From the NCBI GenBank assembly GCA_959347315.1, contig OY365810.1, forward strand, positions 24,952,604 through 25,016,603: a stretch of DNA of 64,000 nucleotides. The letters are read 5' to 3'. Under the pieces are notes generated by a model, which was not told the DNA's origin, made no database searches, and worked only from the letters and a program-made list of their open reading frames with translations. This DNA is from Bimastos eiseni (taxonomy: Eukaryota > Annelida > Clitellata > Crassiclitellata > Lumbricidae). The position numbers were made by a program, and so were the translations under genes. This document shows positions 22,851 through 35,000 of the stretch, in pieces; within the stretch, counting starts at the first letter, position 1, and each line of letters begins with the position of its first letter.

Positions 22851-24195
22851 ATCGTAGGATGGGATTGAATTGTGGGAACATTCCGATGCAGACTTCAAAG
22901 GCCCCCGTCACAGTTGAACGAAGAGGTCGCTCAAATTGATCCTCATCCATCGTGTCTTCGATTTCTACTTCGACCGAGATCAGACTCGTTCCTTAGCAGT
23001 CGAAGTCACGATAGCAACGGAACATCATTTAGCACAATCTCTTTAATACGTATTCACAGAACTCGTCTCAACCCATCAAATACCTTTATGTGTCTACAGA
23101 ATCCAATCATTACACTATTTCTGCATGTTTGTATAAACGCAAGTGTGTATGTATGTGTGTGGTAATGCGCTATGCTCATTAATTAATTCATTTTAGCATT
23201 CATATAGCTACCCTCAAGAAGTCTACTGAGACAATGACATTCAACGAGCGTGCATGGCGATACAAATCAGTCTCAAGCAACTTGTATGTATGCATGTGTG
23301 GAAATGACTCACTGAATGTATGTATGTATGTTATTATGTATGTGGGCATTCAAACTGACTTGTGATCATACTGAGGAATACATACAATATACATACAATG
23401 TATGTATACAATTATATGTATTTTGAATTGTATGCATTTGAACAACATTCTTTTCGATCACGACTTGGTATTGCCAGATCGATAGTGCCATGCAATCGTT
23501 TTATTGGACACAAAATGTGGAGTTCAAAAGGCAACCATTGTAGCGTTGGCTAAGGTCACCGATGTACCACAAATTATACAAATGAAGTGTTGGTGACAAT
23601 TATAGTTGAAGATATTCATTAAAAGTAACAGAAACCAACACATTGAAGACAATTACGGCAAACATCAATAATATCCGAATCAGAATATTAATGAATCAAT
23701 TGAACAGTAATGACTAATTATCCGAAGTTTCAGCAGCTTCTTAAACAGAGTACTAATTGTTTAAATAACTATCGCATAATTTTCATGTTGTCGCTTTGTC
23801 TGTACGTTCTATTGGATCAATAAAATAAGTTAAAGTAAAAACATGGGTTTTTCGGGACCCTCTTTTATCTGGTAGATGGCGCAATCGTTCCACTTCCTTA
23901 AGACATTTTTGATTATTCATCATTGATGGTGTAAACTTGCTGGGGTGAAGCTCGTCAAGGAGGACACGTTCGAGTGGTTAAACGATATTAAATGTTTTGC
24001 ACTTTTGTGATTGGTTTTATGTCCGTAAAAATTGCTACATTTCATTGTCATGCAAGCCTGAAATGTGTGCAAAATTTCAGCTCTGTAGATCGACGGGAAC
24101 ATACCGAAAAAAGAGTTGAAAGAACTCCAACGATCCGATGAACCGACGGTCCGTCCATGACAAGCTTTACGCAGGCCAAGTTAAAGAAAAGAGGG
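22851..24195. other. no gene seen; small GTAT patches
   Basis: Short GTAT runs occur at 23285-23340 and 23395-23425. GGATCAATAAAATAAG at 23813 looks like a retroposon tail. Otherwise unremarkable. Confidence 0.45.
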
Positions 24196-24258
24196 TAATA
24201 ATGTGATTGATTGATTGCTTGCTTGATTGCTTGATCCCTTGCTTGATTGCTTGATCCC
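24196..24258. repeat. (GATT/GCTT)n tetranucleotide array
   Basis: TGATTGATTGATTGCTTGCT and variants, with a longer TTGCTTGATCCC sub-repeat. Confidence 0.85.
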
Positions 24259-24519
24259 GGGTCCATATGATCTTCTGCTCTTCGTGCAGAAGGGTTACCA
24301 TATACTTAAACCCCTCCATGGAGCATATAGACCTTTCTGATAGGTTAAATGTATAGTAGGGGCTTAGCCAAATAAGCCTACTTATCCTCTGACGCTGGCA
24401 GGCAAGTGTCAGTACTGTGATTCTGATTGCAATACTATCAGCAACTAGAAAGAAACCCATATTCCTTACTAGCATTCGTTCTTTTATAATAATTATACCA
24501 TCTCCACGATGATTCTAGA

Positions 24520-24660
24520 CACGTCTATAACTCCGTCGCTGCTATAGTACTCTGGAATGCCAGTCCCAAGTCTGGGTAATGGAGGGGCGTCGCTAGCGAT
24601 CCTTGTTATCGTTAAATTTAAACTACTATAAATGCTACTACTTGACTTCTTCGTACCTCC
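24520..24660 (+). mobile_element. retroposon segment R, copy 1
   Basis: Shares CTGGAATGCCAGTCCCAAGT, then a CTGGGTAA...GGAGGGGCGTCG block and downstream CTACT-rich sequence, with 35630-35760, and partly with 50393-50445. Three copies in one orientation indicate an interspersed repeat, probably a LINE 3' region. The family is not identified. Confidence 0.45.
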
Positions 24661-25190
24661 GCTTGTCTCATCTCGTCCTGTGTCATTCGTCCTCTTGCGT
24701 TCCTCCCTAGCTGTGTGTAGACTATATTTGTGCACCCTATAAACCTACTCAGTCTTACAGTCCCTCTCTTCTTGTTGATGCGCGCGTTTAGTTGTGTGCG
24801 TACGTTTGCATGTGTGTGTGTTCGTGTGCGTGTGTGTTTGTCTGTGGTTGACGGTCTATGACTTAACGCATCTTTGTCGCCCCAATTGTCTGTCTCCGTC
24901 GCTCTCGAATGATAACCAGAAGGACTCGAGAAACCCAAACATTTCCAGAATCGTTGCCAAGGAATCCTAGTCATTGACTCTGTAAGATATGCAGCTGAAG
25001 AACATAAAATTTCCCGACAGACCCTACAGGGTTCTACTGTTGTGCCATAATACTCGCCAATTCATCGTGTGGCCGATATACACAGACGTTATGCATATGT
25101 AGAAACTTATACATCGGCGCTCGGAGAAGAAGCCTCTATAGTCTAGACACTGTAGGTGCCTTTTTAGTGCTAATATGCATGCGTATCTGG
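24661..25190. other. no gene seen; GT-rich patch
   Basis: GT/GC-rich low-complexity sequence at 24780-24845; the rest is unassigned. Confidence 0.45.
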
Positions 25191-25194
25191 TATG

Positions 25195-25440
25195 AAGAAG
25201 TGCACGATTCTATAGTGGCTAGCGTGCTGTGTTGTCAGCCGAAAGGCAGGGATTCAATACCTACAATCACATATATTTGTTTGGAGATATCTACTACATC
25301 TAAGATTCTAGGCAATTCAGTCACAATGAATATCCTGACTGTACACCGTCGGTGGAGATATCAGATGACGATAAAGAGGACTAGCCAGTAGCCAATGCTA
25401 GCCACCCGCCCTTCTTAAGGCGAGACTAAGAAAAGTGTAA
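25195..25440 (+). mobile_element. SINE-C (tRNA-like SINE)
   Basis: CTATAGTGGCTAGCGTGCTG and CAGGGATTCAATACC sit at A-box/B-box spacing. A GC-rich unrelated body follows, ending AAGGCGAGACTAAGAAAAG. There is a single copy in this window, so the family assignment is inference. Confidence 0.45.
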
Positions 25441-25659
25441 TTGCTAACATCTCATACCAATGCCTAATTATAATGCTAACGCAAAGGACTGACTTTTTTC
25501 TTTAATTTACCTATCCTTCCCCTTTTCCGTCCTCATCTTCGTCGTTTTCTATTCTTCCTATTTATATTCCTCTTCTTCCTCTTTGCATTCCTAATTTCCT
25601 ACTCTTGAGATTTGCATCTTCATCGCATCCTTCCTGTACTATAGAAGATCAATATAACA
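25441..25659. other. pyrimidine-rich patch
   Basis: 25500-25630 is C/T-rich (CTTCC and CTTTTC words). No gene seen. Confidence 0.5.
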
Positions 25660-25722
25660 GGATATATATATATGTTATATATATATATGTTATATATATA
25701 TATATGTTATATATATATGTTA
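25660..25722. repeat. (TATATATG)n array
   Basis: ATATATATATGTT-type units repeated four to five times. Confidence 0.9.
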
Positions 25723-27189
25723 GTGAAGTATGTGCATGAAAACTGTGCTCTGCGTTCTATTTCTGATTCAGTACCAACCGGAACAATGCTGTTTCTGGGT
25801 CTTATTTGGCTGCTGGTCCGAAGCAATTGGCTAGACAGACGACACAGATTAACACTATACGTTCCTAACCTACACGGTGCATTCAACTCATAAGCAAAAT
25901 TTTAAAGTGTTATTTCAGCGGAGACATCGCAGCGTTGATTTGTGCGTCTGACATACTAAAGTGGAAGAAAACGATGGCACGTGCTGACGCGTTGTGAGAC
26001 CCGGAAAAAAGACGAAGGATGCAGCGATATAATTAAACTGACGGAAATGATGCAGGTCTTATCAATCACGATACGTATAGACCCACGCTGGAGTAGGAGG
26101 TTTATAATATATACATATATAATGCTAGCAAGTTTTTCTGTTAATTTATATATATATATTATATACATATATAAAGATAAACATAATAAATATAATATAT
26201 AATACAATAGACTAATGCGTATGAGTTGAATAGGTGTTTATCTTGAACAGTAAATTTAATTGGTTGGCCGGATAGGTGTACGCGCTGCACGTGTGGCGGG
26301 AAGACTAAGGTGTTGATGTAAGCTATTTGAGGCGTGTAATATACTAATATAATTATAGTGATTTTATATTAACTGCCTTGAATAGTGTTTATAAATATAT
26401 CAATCAATCGCCACGTACTACAGGAGTTTAGTTATTTATAAGTGGTAGTAGAGAAAGACAACTGAAGCTTTTACACAGAGTATAAGAGATGTGATATATA
26501 TATTCCATGGTCTCCTTCAGCCCAAGACTAACGTAGATGATATTAGTAAATATGCGGAAGAGCAGGAGCACTTTCTGTGCGCTATGGAAGTCATTGTACT
26601 ATATTTGGACTTCTCCTCTCTTCATGACAGCTACCTTACACCGATGCATGGAAAAGTTTCCTCTTCCGCTTTAAGGGAGCTATATAAAGGCCTTGGACGA
26701 ATGGATGAATTATATTTCAAATGAGCATACGTGCGAGGCCTAAATTACAGTTCAGCGGTCCATAATCTCCAAGTAGGCGTTTATTATGATGTAGGACTCG
26801 AATGGCTCACATAATTATGTCTTCAATAATACGAGGTGATGTTCCACGAATGTTGCGCCTTTTACTTGCCTCTGCCACTTCGACTTATTGCCTGTCGCTG
26901 ACTGCTCGTTTTCAATTCCATTTCCTCCGACGGGCATTTACCGCCGACGCACCTATAGGCCTACGTATACATCAGTTCTTATTTAGTGAAGGGCATTATC
27001 TACACAAGTTTAGCCTGACGGCTGCTGACTATCCCGAGGTCATGGACACTGCGGAGACGCAAATATTTACCTTGAATAATGGTCACAGATCACTACTCAT
27101 CATCACTGTCAGAATAAAATTCTGTAGCCCGGCTTCATCGGTCAGTTACTCAGCAGAAGAATTTACGATCGTTTCATTGACTTCATGTC
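25723..27189. other. no gene seen; one unassigned 130-codon ORF
   Basis: The plus-strand ORF at 26802-27194 starts with ATG and is free of simple repeats, but has no recognisable domain, signal peptide or splice context. An AT array lies at 26100-26175. Confidence 0.3.
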
Positions 27190-27385
27190 GTTAACTCTTC
27201 GTGACTGGGACTGTTCTCGGACTGGGACATTCCATAACGGTGACTGTTCCATGACTGGGACTATTTCTCGACTGGGACTGCTCCATGACTGCCACTGTTT
27301 CATGCCTGGGATTCCTCCTTGACCGGGACATAGAAAACTCTTGCTCTATTGCTGGAACCACTCCAAGACTGTATGGGACAGTTGG
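27190..27385. repeat. degenerate minisatellite of about 21-24 bp
   Basis: CGACTGGGACTGCTCC-type units are repeated about eight times with substitutions (GACTGGGACATTCC, GACTGGGACTATTTC and so on). Confidence 0.75.
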
Positions 27386-28089
27386 GACTGCTCCAAAGGA
27401 GTCCATTCAAAATGACGTTAGATAGCTATTCGATTAAATTACATTCAACATTACTGTAGGCCTTTCCTAAAAAAATTATTCACTTGTCAAATATAAACAG
27501 GCACTCTTCGTCGAATGCATCCAGGTACAGTTGCAAATTAGTTCTTACATCTGCAAGTATTTAGAATGAATACTTGTGGAAACGATCAATAAAGTTGATA
27601 TCCGACAGGAAATAGCATAGGCCTAAACATATCTCAGTGCCTAAAGATTCAAATGCACGATATATTATAATTATTGATTCAGATTCACTGTATTTTTAAA
27701 CGTATAGACTAGCACAAAGTCTGGATCAATATAAATCAACATTGCTTTGTTACAGCGCTAAATAATAGAGTAAAAGTCACCTTATTTCAGATTTCGAAAC
27801 TCTTTCAAGCACCACTGGAAAGTTAAATGACCTGATAGCCATTCACGACAGAGACAGTGATGAAGGAACTCATCCGTTAACTTTTTAAATAATTAGCGAG
27901 GTCTAGGAGCATTGTGTTCACTATAGTACATATATCCTGTAGTTACTTGAACGGTTAACCAGTGGCGCCGCCAGAGGCCTAGAAAGTAGACGCAAAGTCG
28001 CAAACATATTTAAGACATGAAATATTGCCAGTCATTTTGTTTAATCTTTGGGCATCATCATTCTTGTGATAATGAAGCATAACATAACA
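27386..28089. other. no gene seen
   Basis: AT-rich. CAGTGGCGCCGCCAGAGG at 27960 resembles an hAT-type end, but no partner was found. Confidence 0.4.
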
Positions 28090-28400
28090 GAACAGGGGTC
28101 TTAAGTGGTTCAGAAGTCTGTGTTAGTGCTACTGCAAATTAACCTTAAAAATACTTCCTAGCTTCCTCTAATTAGCTGTGATAGCGTCAACTGAGGCAGC
28201 CTGTACTGCCATCCAAGTCAGTCCACGATTTTTGACTCTTGCGTTGAGGAATTTCTGCCCTAAGGTTCCTCTCTGCTTCTTAAACGATATGTATCTGTGT
28301 TCTAGAATTGCTTATTTTATGAGCAAATAAAAAAGCTTAACCATGCGTCGTCTCCTGTATCCAGTTATAATCTTGTGGACTGCAATCAGGTTTCATCTGT
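28090..28400 (-). pseudogene. LINE ORF2 C-terminal and 3' UTR remnant, type 2, copy 1
   Basis: The minus-strand translation gives HRYISFKKQRGTLGQKFLNA and then RVKNRG, matching the FF..R..N.WN C-terminal motif of non-LTR retrotransposons. It aligns with the 31.0-kb copy, including the shared 3' UTR words AGGAAGCT, TTAATTTGCAGT and CTAACACAGACTTCTG. Confidence 0.55.
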
Positions 28401-29455
28401 TCATTTTCTCTAATGTTGTTAGTCCACACTTTATCAGTCTTTCTTCTTCTTCTCAAATCCTCCTCTTGATCTCTAGTTTTCCGTGTTCTCCAGTCTCACC
28501 GTGTGTCTCAGGTATGAACTTCATGCCTGGATCACGAGGGTGGTATTTTATATGCATCTTGCATTGTATTTTCTTGCTGTAGCTCATCAGTATCATTCTT
28601 AGACAATGTTCTGTTGGATGGTATACAACACGATCCTCCATTCGAGTTTTTGGCTAGCGCCTTTACACAGACAAACACGATTACCGGGTTAGAAATGCAG
28701 ATCGACAAAATTTGATAGGCATGCCTCCATATGTATCATAGCACACACACACACACACACACAAATAGATTTACACTCAAACTGATATTATTTATATTGA
28801 GAGACTGTTCAATTTCTTTGCGTACCCTCACTCACTTGTGCATCTGTCTTCCTGCTCGTCTGTCTGCCTGTCAACTCGCATTCTCGCCTGTCTTTCTGCA
28901 CGTCTGTGTGTCTGTATGCATGTATGTTCGCGACAGACGTCATGACACGCGGGAAGACAGATGGAAAAACAAAAAAAGCATGTAGGCTCTATTTTATGCA
29001 TAATATTTTTGCGTGCATGATGTGTGTATGTCAGCAGTTGTCTCTGTAAGCGCTGGTCGAAGTAACGCTGAGTCTGTTCTCGTTATTTGGACGAAAGCAG
29101 CGAGGAAACGGAGTCATCGGCTGAGATACATGACGAAAGTGTCTCGAAGGATGTTATAACCGCTTTTGTCACGTCAGAAGTTCGTGACAACGAGTGCTGG
29201 CCTTTCTAGAAGGGTGGCGAAAAGACAGACCCTGGATTCCTATGTCAGGTTTTGAACCAAGTCATAACAAATGGAGCAAATTGGTTTAAACCCACCAACA
29301 TAATAAACTGGTTATCTAATTACTGGATAATGTCAACCAGTTTGTATCTGAATGAGACTGGAAGTGAAGTTCAATCGTTCCTTATCGATCTATGCCGACA
29401 TTTTACATTTTGACTTCTCTTCATAATAGATTTTAAACTAAAGCGGACGTGCACA
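28401..29455. other. no gene seen; (AC)n run
   Basis: An AC dinucleotide array at 28741-28763 and CTGT-rich words at 28840-28925. The ORF at 28343-28582 looks hydrophobic but overlaps LINE-derived sequence. Confidence 0.45.
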
Positions 29456-29798
29456 ATAACAGATTAACTGTTTATCTGTCTGTGTGTCATTGTATGTCTG
29501 TATATCTGTTCATCTGTCTGCGCCCATTTAGCTGGCTTTGTGTCTGTTTATCTGTCTGTATGTTAGTCTGTCTGTCTGTAAATCTGTCTGTTTACCAGTC
29601 TGATTACATATGCGTCTGTTTATTTATTCTGCTTTTCGATCTTAATATCATTTCATATATTTCTGTCTGACGACCGGTGTACCTGTTCCTCTGCTTGTCT
29701 GACTATGCTTGTCTGTTTCTGTCTATCACTCTATCTGCTTCCGTCTGATTGGTTATCTGTATTTCTTTAGATCCATGCATCTGCTTATGTTTGCTTCC

Positions 29799-29847
<49 letters not shown>

Positions 29848-29960
29848 TGTGTGTTGGTAATTATAAGTCTGCTTGTTTGTCTTGCTATGTGTTTGTCTGG
29901 CTCAGTTGTAGCTCCGTCTGACCGTGTCTGTCTGTCGTGCTTGTCTATTTATACTGCGCC
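29456..29960. repeat. degenerate (CTGT)n region with internal (AT)n
   Basis: TCTGTCTG words cover about 500 bp, interrupted by a pure AT run at 29802-29844. Confidence 0.8.
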
Positions 29961-30700
29961 ATCTTACCGAGGACACAGTGAAAATTGAATCATAATATTT
30001 CAACTGAGCGAATACCAGAAAATAAAATTAATGTTGACCGTGTTCGCACAAAAACGTGCATAACTGAATATTCATTTAGCATTATTATAATACTGTCGCT
30101 ATTTCCAGTGGCTGGATAATGGATGATGGATAAATGAAAGAATTAAGAGCCGATATGAGCGAATGGACGAATGGCTGGATCAAACAAACGAATGAGTAAA
30201 TGAGTAATTAAATATTCGATTAAATATCCGGTAATGAAATGTGTTAGCCGAAGAAGGAATAAATAAAGGGAGGTCATGACGTTTGGTCCTTTCACGTCGT
30301 CACGTCTTTGACTGACCGCTGAACTGACTGACCTTCGTCGGTGGATTAGTCTCCAGTTCTGCTTAATAGCTTTCTTGCACACTGATGGATTTGCTACTCG
30401 GGTGCATGTAACGAGGCTCCATACACATGTCTATTTCCGTCGTTTTTTCACAAGAGCCACATAGACACACGCACACAAACAGGCAGGCAAGCAGAAGCCA
30501 GTCACAGGATGAACAGTAGTAATGGGAATTTAGAAGTGGCACAAGCAGCCAGCAGCTCATTGACTGGTGAATTAATAGCGAAAGATAGACAGACATAGCA
30601 CACACATGTGCCCAGAAATCCAAGACGTGCTTTGTGCGTCTGCCTAGAAAGCAATTGCTTTGCCTGACGCATCATGTACTTTGAAATCGTCGAGACGGAT
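29961..30700. other. no gene seen
   Basis: Unassigned sequence. GGATGGATAAATGAA-type words at 30115-30225 hint at an old tetranucleotide array. Confidence 0.45.
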
Positions 30701-30770
30701 TCCATCTGGAAAGAAGACAGAACAATAATTGTGGTTTAGGTTACTCTTCCAGCTCAGCGTTACATTGCTT

Positions 30771-31019
30771 TCAATCGGTACTTAAGAAAAGATCCCATAG
30801 AAATGCTTTGACAAAAACGACTAATGCATATAGTATTCGTTCAGTATCAGTTGCATCAACTCTCCAGTTATTAGGAGGGGTAAATAAACTTTCGACCATA
30901 TCTACTGCAACTCTTTGCCTCTCTGTGGGTAAACGGTTTAAATGTATATGATAATACTCTATGTAAATAAAAGCTTTATCTTCATTTGAATCAAACGCAG
31001 AAGTCTGCGTTAGGGACAC
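30771..31019 (-). other. coding-like minus-strand segment, possible GAIN-domain exon remnant
   Basis: An 82-codon open frame with balanced composition and no simple repeat. It includes RLPTERQRVAVDMVESLF, NNWRVDATDTERIL and YALVVFVKAFLWDLF. The spacing of a V..vv..L...W....t.....A...l..vE..a.. helix series is reminiscent of the first GAIN subdomain of adhesion GPCRs. A good acceptor (TTCTGTCTTCTTTCCAG) lies 76 nt downstream at 30706. Joining there would continue GIRLDDFKVHDASGKAIAF before a TAG. The donor (TTAA|GTACCG) is weak. The 5' part overlaps LINE 3' UTR homology. This could be an exon relic, a gene fragment or chance. Confidence 0.25.
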
Positions 31020-31232
31020 TGCAGGTTAATTTGTAATGCTAAATAACCCCTCTCATATGGAGCTTCCTCGTTAAAGCCGTGATAATGTCCACTAAGACAG
31101 TACACACTATTCCATAAGTCCACAACTCTTGCACTGACGAATTTCTGTCCTAATGATTGGTTCGGCTTACTAAATAATTTACTCGAATGCCTTCCAGTTG
31201 CCTTGTGCCAATTCAAATAATCTCTCCCTCTG

Positions 31233-31309
<77 letters not shown>

Positions 31310-31500
31310 TTATCTTTCTCTCTCTCTTCGTTTCCCTCTGGCTCTGCCTCTACCTCCCTCTCTCTTTCTCTCTCGCTCTCTCTCAGCCCTGCCTTCTTTC
31401 CAATAATAATCTTGTGGGCTTGAACTAGATCTCTCATATTCTTGATGCTCTCTAAAATTGCTAGTAAACTCCTCTTCAACCTTTCTGCACTGTTAAAAAT
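31010..31500 (-). pseudogene. LINE ORF2 C-terminal remnant, type 2, copy 2, split by (CT)n
   Basis: On the minus strand, SAERLKRSLLAILESIKNMR and DLVQAHKII are followed by a CT array (31221-31385), then RHSSKLFSKPNQSLGQKFVS and ARVVDLWNSV. This is the order of the ERL..L.L.TLE.RR.R.DLI...KI and F..R.V..WN motifs of non-LTR ORF2. Stops and the microsatellite show it is inactive. Confidence 0.6.
31221..31385. repeat. (CT)n array inside the LINE remnant
   Basis: About 165 bp of CT with T-runs and one CCCTCTGGCT interruption. Confidence 0.95.
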
Positions 31501-31877
31501 CCATGTTGCTGCATACAATTTGTTTAGCTCTTTTCCGCAAAACATTGGATCAGTAGAGTGTCTCTCGCATATTATACTAAACTCTTTGGATACGAATGCT
31601 TCGCTTTGATGGCTTCGCCTCGAGCAACACACGCAGTTGGGCGTGGTGAGAAAGCAACTCTGGCATACCAGTGAGGATTGAATTGCAGTTGCCAAGGTGT
31701 GACATCCTCCACGTGTTCTTCTTATGACCTGTTTCTGATACAAGTGGGAGATGCAAGAGTGGCGATGTAATCGGTTCCTCATCAATTCTTCACTGCATCT
31801 GAAAGGAACCTCTAGTCAAATATATTGCACCTTTGCTGGATTCATCTGCAGCCGATTTGGAGACATTCAACTGTACG
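31501..31877. other. no gene seen
   Basis: A minus-strand frame stays open here (Cys-rich, 31480-31785) next to the LINE remnant. I do not recognise it and do not claim it. Confidence 0.35.
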
Positions 31878-31916
31878 TCCGCCATGCTGTGCGTTTCGAG
31901 CGCACAGCATGGCGGA
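31878..31916. repeat. 16-bp perfect inverted repeat with 7-nt loop
   Basis: TCCGCCATGCTGTGCG, then TTTCGAG, then the exact inverse. It is nested in a looser inverted repeat (GACATTCAACTGTACG upstream against ACAGTTGTATGTC downstream at about 31955). A stable hairpin, possibly the core of a small foldback element. Confidence 0.8.
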
Positions 31917-32240
31917 ATGAGCAAATGTGCAAAGAACATGGTGTATAGAATATACAGTTGTATGTCATGATCTGGTGGACCCTCGTCACGACTGGAGTTA
32001 GATCGCCAGTATATAAAAAATGTGCAGTTAGCAGGTCTTTCATTGTAATCGATGTATTTCTAAGGAAGAAGAAACAATGCCAGACCAAGACTATACGACG
32101 AATAGACAACATAAATGAGGGTTTAAATTATTACAGCATTACATGAACTAATACTACCGAGGGAGCACTGGACCAGGCGAATGACTTAAGACAGCGGAGA
32201 TCTTTCATTTGTACCCATCGCCCGACTGATGGCATCAGGA
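31917..32240. other. no gene seen
   Basis: Unassigned. Confidence 0.5.
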
Positions 32241-32244
32241 ACGC

Positions 32245-32445
32245 ATAATGATGATGACAACAACGAAAATGATGATGAAGATGGTGGTGGTGGTGGCGGC
32301 GGCGGCGCTGGTGGTGGTGGTGATAATGATGACAACGATAATGGTGATAATGATGAGAATATGGTCATGATGGTGATGATAATGTTGACAATGGTGATAG
32401 CAGTGACGATGACGACGATGACGATGACGAAATGGTGAAGGGTTT
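32245..32445. repeat. (GAT/GGT)n trinucleotide region
   Basis: GATGATGACAAC-type units plus a GGTGGTGGCGGC core at 32283-32322. Confidence 0.9.
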
Positions 32446-33005
32446 TAACAATGGCGATGACGATACGAAAATGGGTTAGCATTTGACGGCAATGCCACTA
32501 TAATGGGTCACAAAGTTTCTGTAATCCTGCGGTAATAAAAAAAGTAAAAAAAGTAATTTCAATTAATTAATTAATTAATTAAGTAGGGAATTAATATGTA
32601 AAGTAATAATTAATAAGTAAGTATTAATTAAGCAACTATTCTCAGTTAAACAGAGTTTACTGACTATGGCTTAACGAATCCTCTTAATGCAGTAAGTATT
32701 ATTACCCGAAGACACTTAAAGACTTGCTACAATTTTTAACACTGAGGTCAGTCTGTGAGCTCGACTGCATGTTGCAGAATACGTAGATCAAAGTTGAGAC
32801 GAGAGGGTCGTAGACAAAGTAAGCTTCATGAAGTGTTGGTTAGAAGATTGTCGTTGTAATAGTAATCGCACATCATTATAGCGCCAGTATATGTGCTACG
32901 CGCTGATCGCTCTGTGCTTAGGAGTACACACGACACCGCGGGATTGAGAGCAGACACGGTTGAGATTGGCTGGAGACAAAGGCTGCGGATGGTGAGAAGA
33001 AGAGG
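32446..33005. other. no gene seen; TTAA repeats
   Basis: An AATTAATTAATTAATTAATT run at 32560-32581. The remainder is unassigned. Confidence 0.5.
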
Positions 33006-34310
33006 ACAGGTGATTATGAGGGCAGACGATAACAGGGACAGGGGACTGTGAGATGGCGAGAGGATGACGAGGATGAGAGGGTGACTATCAAAGCAGGATA
33101 GGATGGAAACAGGTGACTGTCAGGGCAGGCCAGGACGGGTACAGGTGAATACCAGGGCATGATAGGATGGGTACAGGTGACTACCAGGGCATGATAGGAT
33201 GGGTACAGGTGACTACCAGGGCATGATAGGATGGGTACAGGTGAATACCAGGGCATGATAGGATGGGTACAGGTGACTACCAGGGCATGATAGGATGGGT
33301 ACAGGTGAATACCAGGGCAGGATAGGATGGATACAGGTGACTCTCATTCCAGGATAAGATGGGCACAGCAGACTATCAGGGCGTGATGGGATGGGTACAG
33401 GTGACTACCAGGGCATGATAGGATGGGTACAGGTGACTACCAGGGCATGATAGGATGGGTACAGGTGACTACCAGGGCATGATAGGATGGGTACAGGTGA
33501 CTACCAGGGCATGATAGGATGGGTACAGGTGAATACCAGGGCATGATAGGATGGGTACAGGTGACTACCAGGGCATGATAGGATGGGTACAGGTGAATAC
33601 CAGGGCAGGATAGGATGGATACAGGTGACTCTCATTCCAGGATAAGATGGGCACAGCAGACTATCAGGGCGTGATGGGATGGGTACAGGTGACTACCAGG
33701 GCATGATAGGATGGGTACAGGTGACTACCAGGGCATGATAGGATGGGTACAGGTGACTACCAGGGCATGATAGGATGGGTACAGGTGACTACCAGGGCAT
33801 GATAGGATGGGTACAGGTGAATACCAGGGCATGATAGGATGGGTACAGGTGACTACCAGGGCATGATAGGATGGGTACAGGTGAATACCAGGGCAGGATA
33901 GGATGGATACAGGTGACTCTCATTCCAGGATAAGATGGGCACAGCAGACTATCAGGGCGTGATGGGATGGGTACAGGTGACTATCAGGGCAGTATAGGAT
34001 GGATACTGGTGACTGTCAGGTCATTATAGGATGGGTACATGTGACTAACAGGACAGGATAGAATGGGTACATGTGACTGTCAGGGCAGGTTACGATGGGT
34101 ACAGGTTACTATCAGGGCAGGAAAGGATGGGTACATGTGACTCTCATGGCAGTATTGGACGGGTACCTGTGATTGTCAAGGCAGGATAGGATGGGTACAG
34201 GTGACTATCAGGACAGTATAAGATGGGAACAAAGGACTGTGGAAGGGTGATAGGATGGTGTCAGGTGACGGTGATGGTCGTGAAGGATGGGGACAGGTGA
34301 CTATGAGGGC
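33006..34310. repeat. 32-bp minisatellite with 288-bp higher-order repeat
   Basis: The core unit GATGGGTACAGGTGACTACC plus AGGGCATGATAG (32 bp) recurs across about 1.3 kb. Edge units are diverged and central units are nearly identical. The variant block CTCTCATTCC begins at 33341, 33629 and 33917, exactly 288 bp (nine units) apart, so blocks of nine units were amplified together. No gene is needed to explain the ORFs through it. Confidence 0.97.
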
Positions 34311-35000
34311 ATCAGTGGATGTGGCTAGTAATAAATCCGCGTGGATGGCAGTGTAGACTCTGGTGCATGGAGGCTTGCATGCTTCCCATTGGAGGTTCCA
34401 AGGCACTGCAAGTGTCGCCCAGTGCCTCTGACCTCTGTAGCAGTACACTTGCTCTTCCGTTTCACGATTAAAGGAAGACGTCAGACGAAGACATTGTTTG
34501 ACTTCCGTTGCAGGAATTCCGCTTCCGTAACAGATAAGATTGAACCACATAAACAAACGACTGCGGAGCTGTTCAGAACGAAGAAAGCAATCTGATGAAA
34601 GATTTTATGACGAATCAATTCCAATATATAAGAATAACGGATGTAGTCTACTGCGTGACAGACAAATAAATAAAAACACAAGTGAATCCAGTGCGTTGAA
34701 TATACATCTATATAATTATATATTATATATATATATATAATATATATAAAATTATAATGAAGAACCATATAATTCAGATAGCAGCGTGTTTCACTTATTG
34801 CCGACTCCTGTCTAATTTGCATTGATCATAACATTATTTTTATAAAGCTGAATGCACAGATGTTTCCAATTTCTTCGTGGGCTTATATTTTATATGGACC
34901 GATAAATGCGTCACAAAAATCTTGTAGCCAATCAGCATCAACATCAACGTCAGATGGCGCATGAGACGTCACAAAACGTTTCGTGGGATTAGACTAACCC
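34311..35000. other. no gene seen
   Basis: An AT array at 34705-34755. A CCAAT (GCCAATCAG, 34927) and a CRE-like GACGTCAC (34968) lie upstream of the ORF at 35273; their meaning is uncertain. Confidence 0.4.

Noticed and set aside
26802..27194. 130-residue ATG ORF
   Set aside because: No signal peptide, domain, splice site or conservation evidence; length is within chance for this much DNA.
31213..31785. 190-residue minus-strand ORF
   Set aside because: Its C-terminal half is the (CT)n array and its middle is LINE. Only the Cys-rich N-terminal third is unexplained.
33006..34310. CRISPR-like regular repeats
   Set aside because: The units are contiguous tandem copies without spacers, in a eukaryotic minisatellite.
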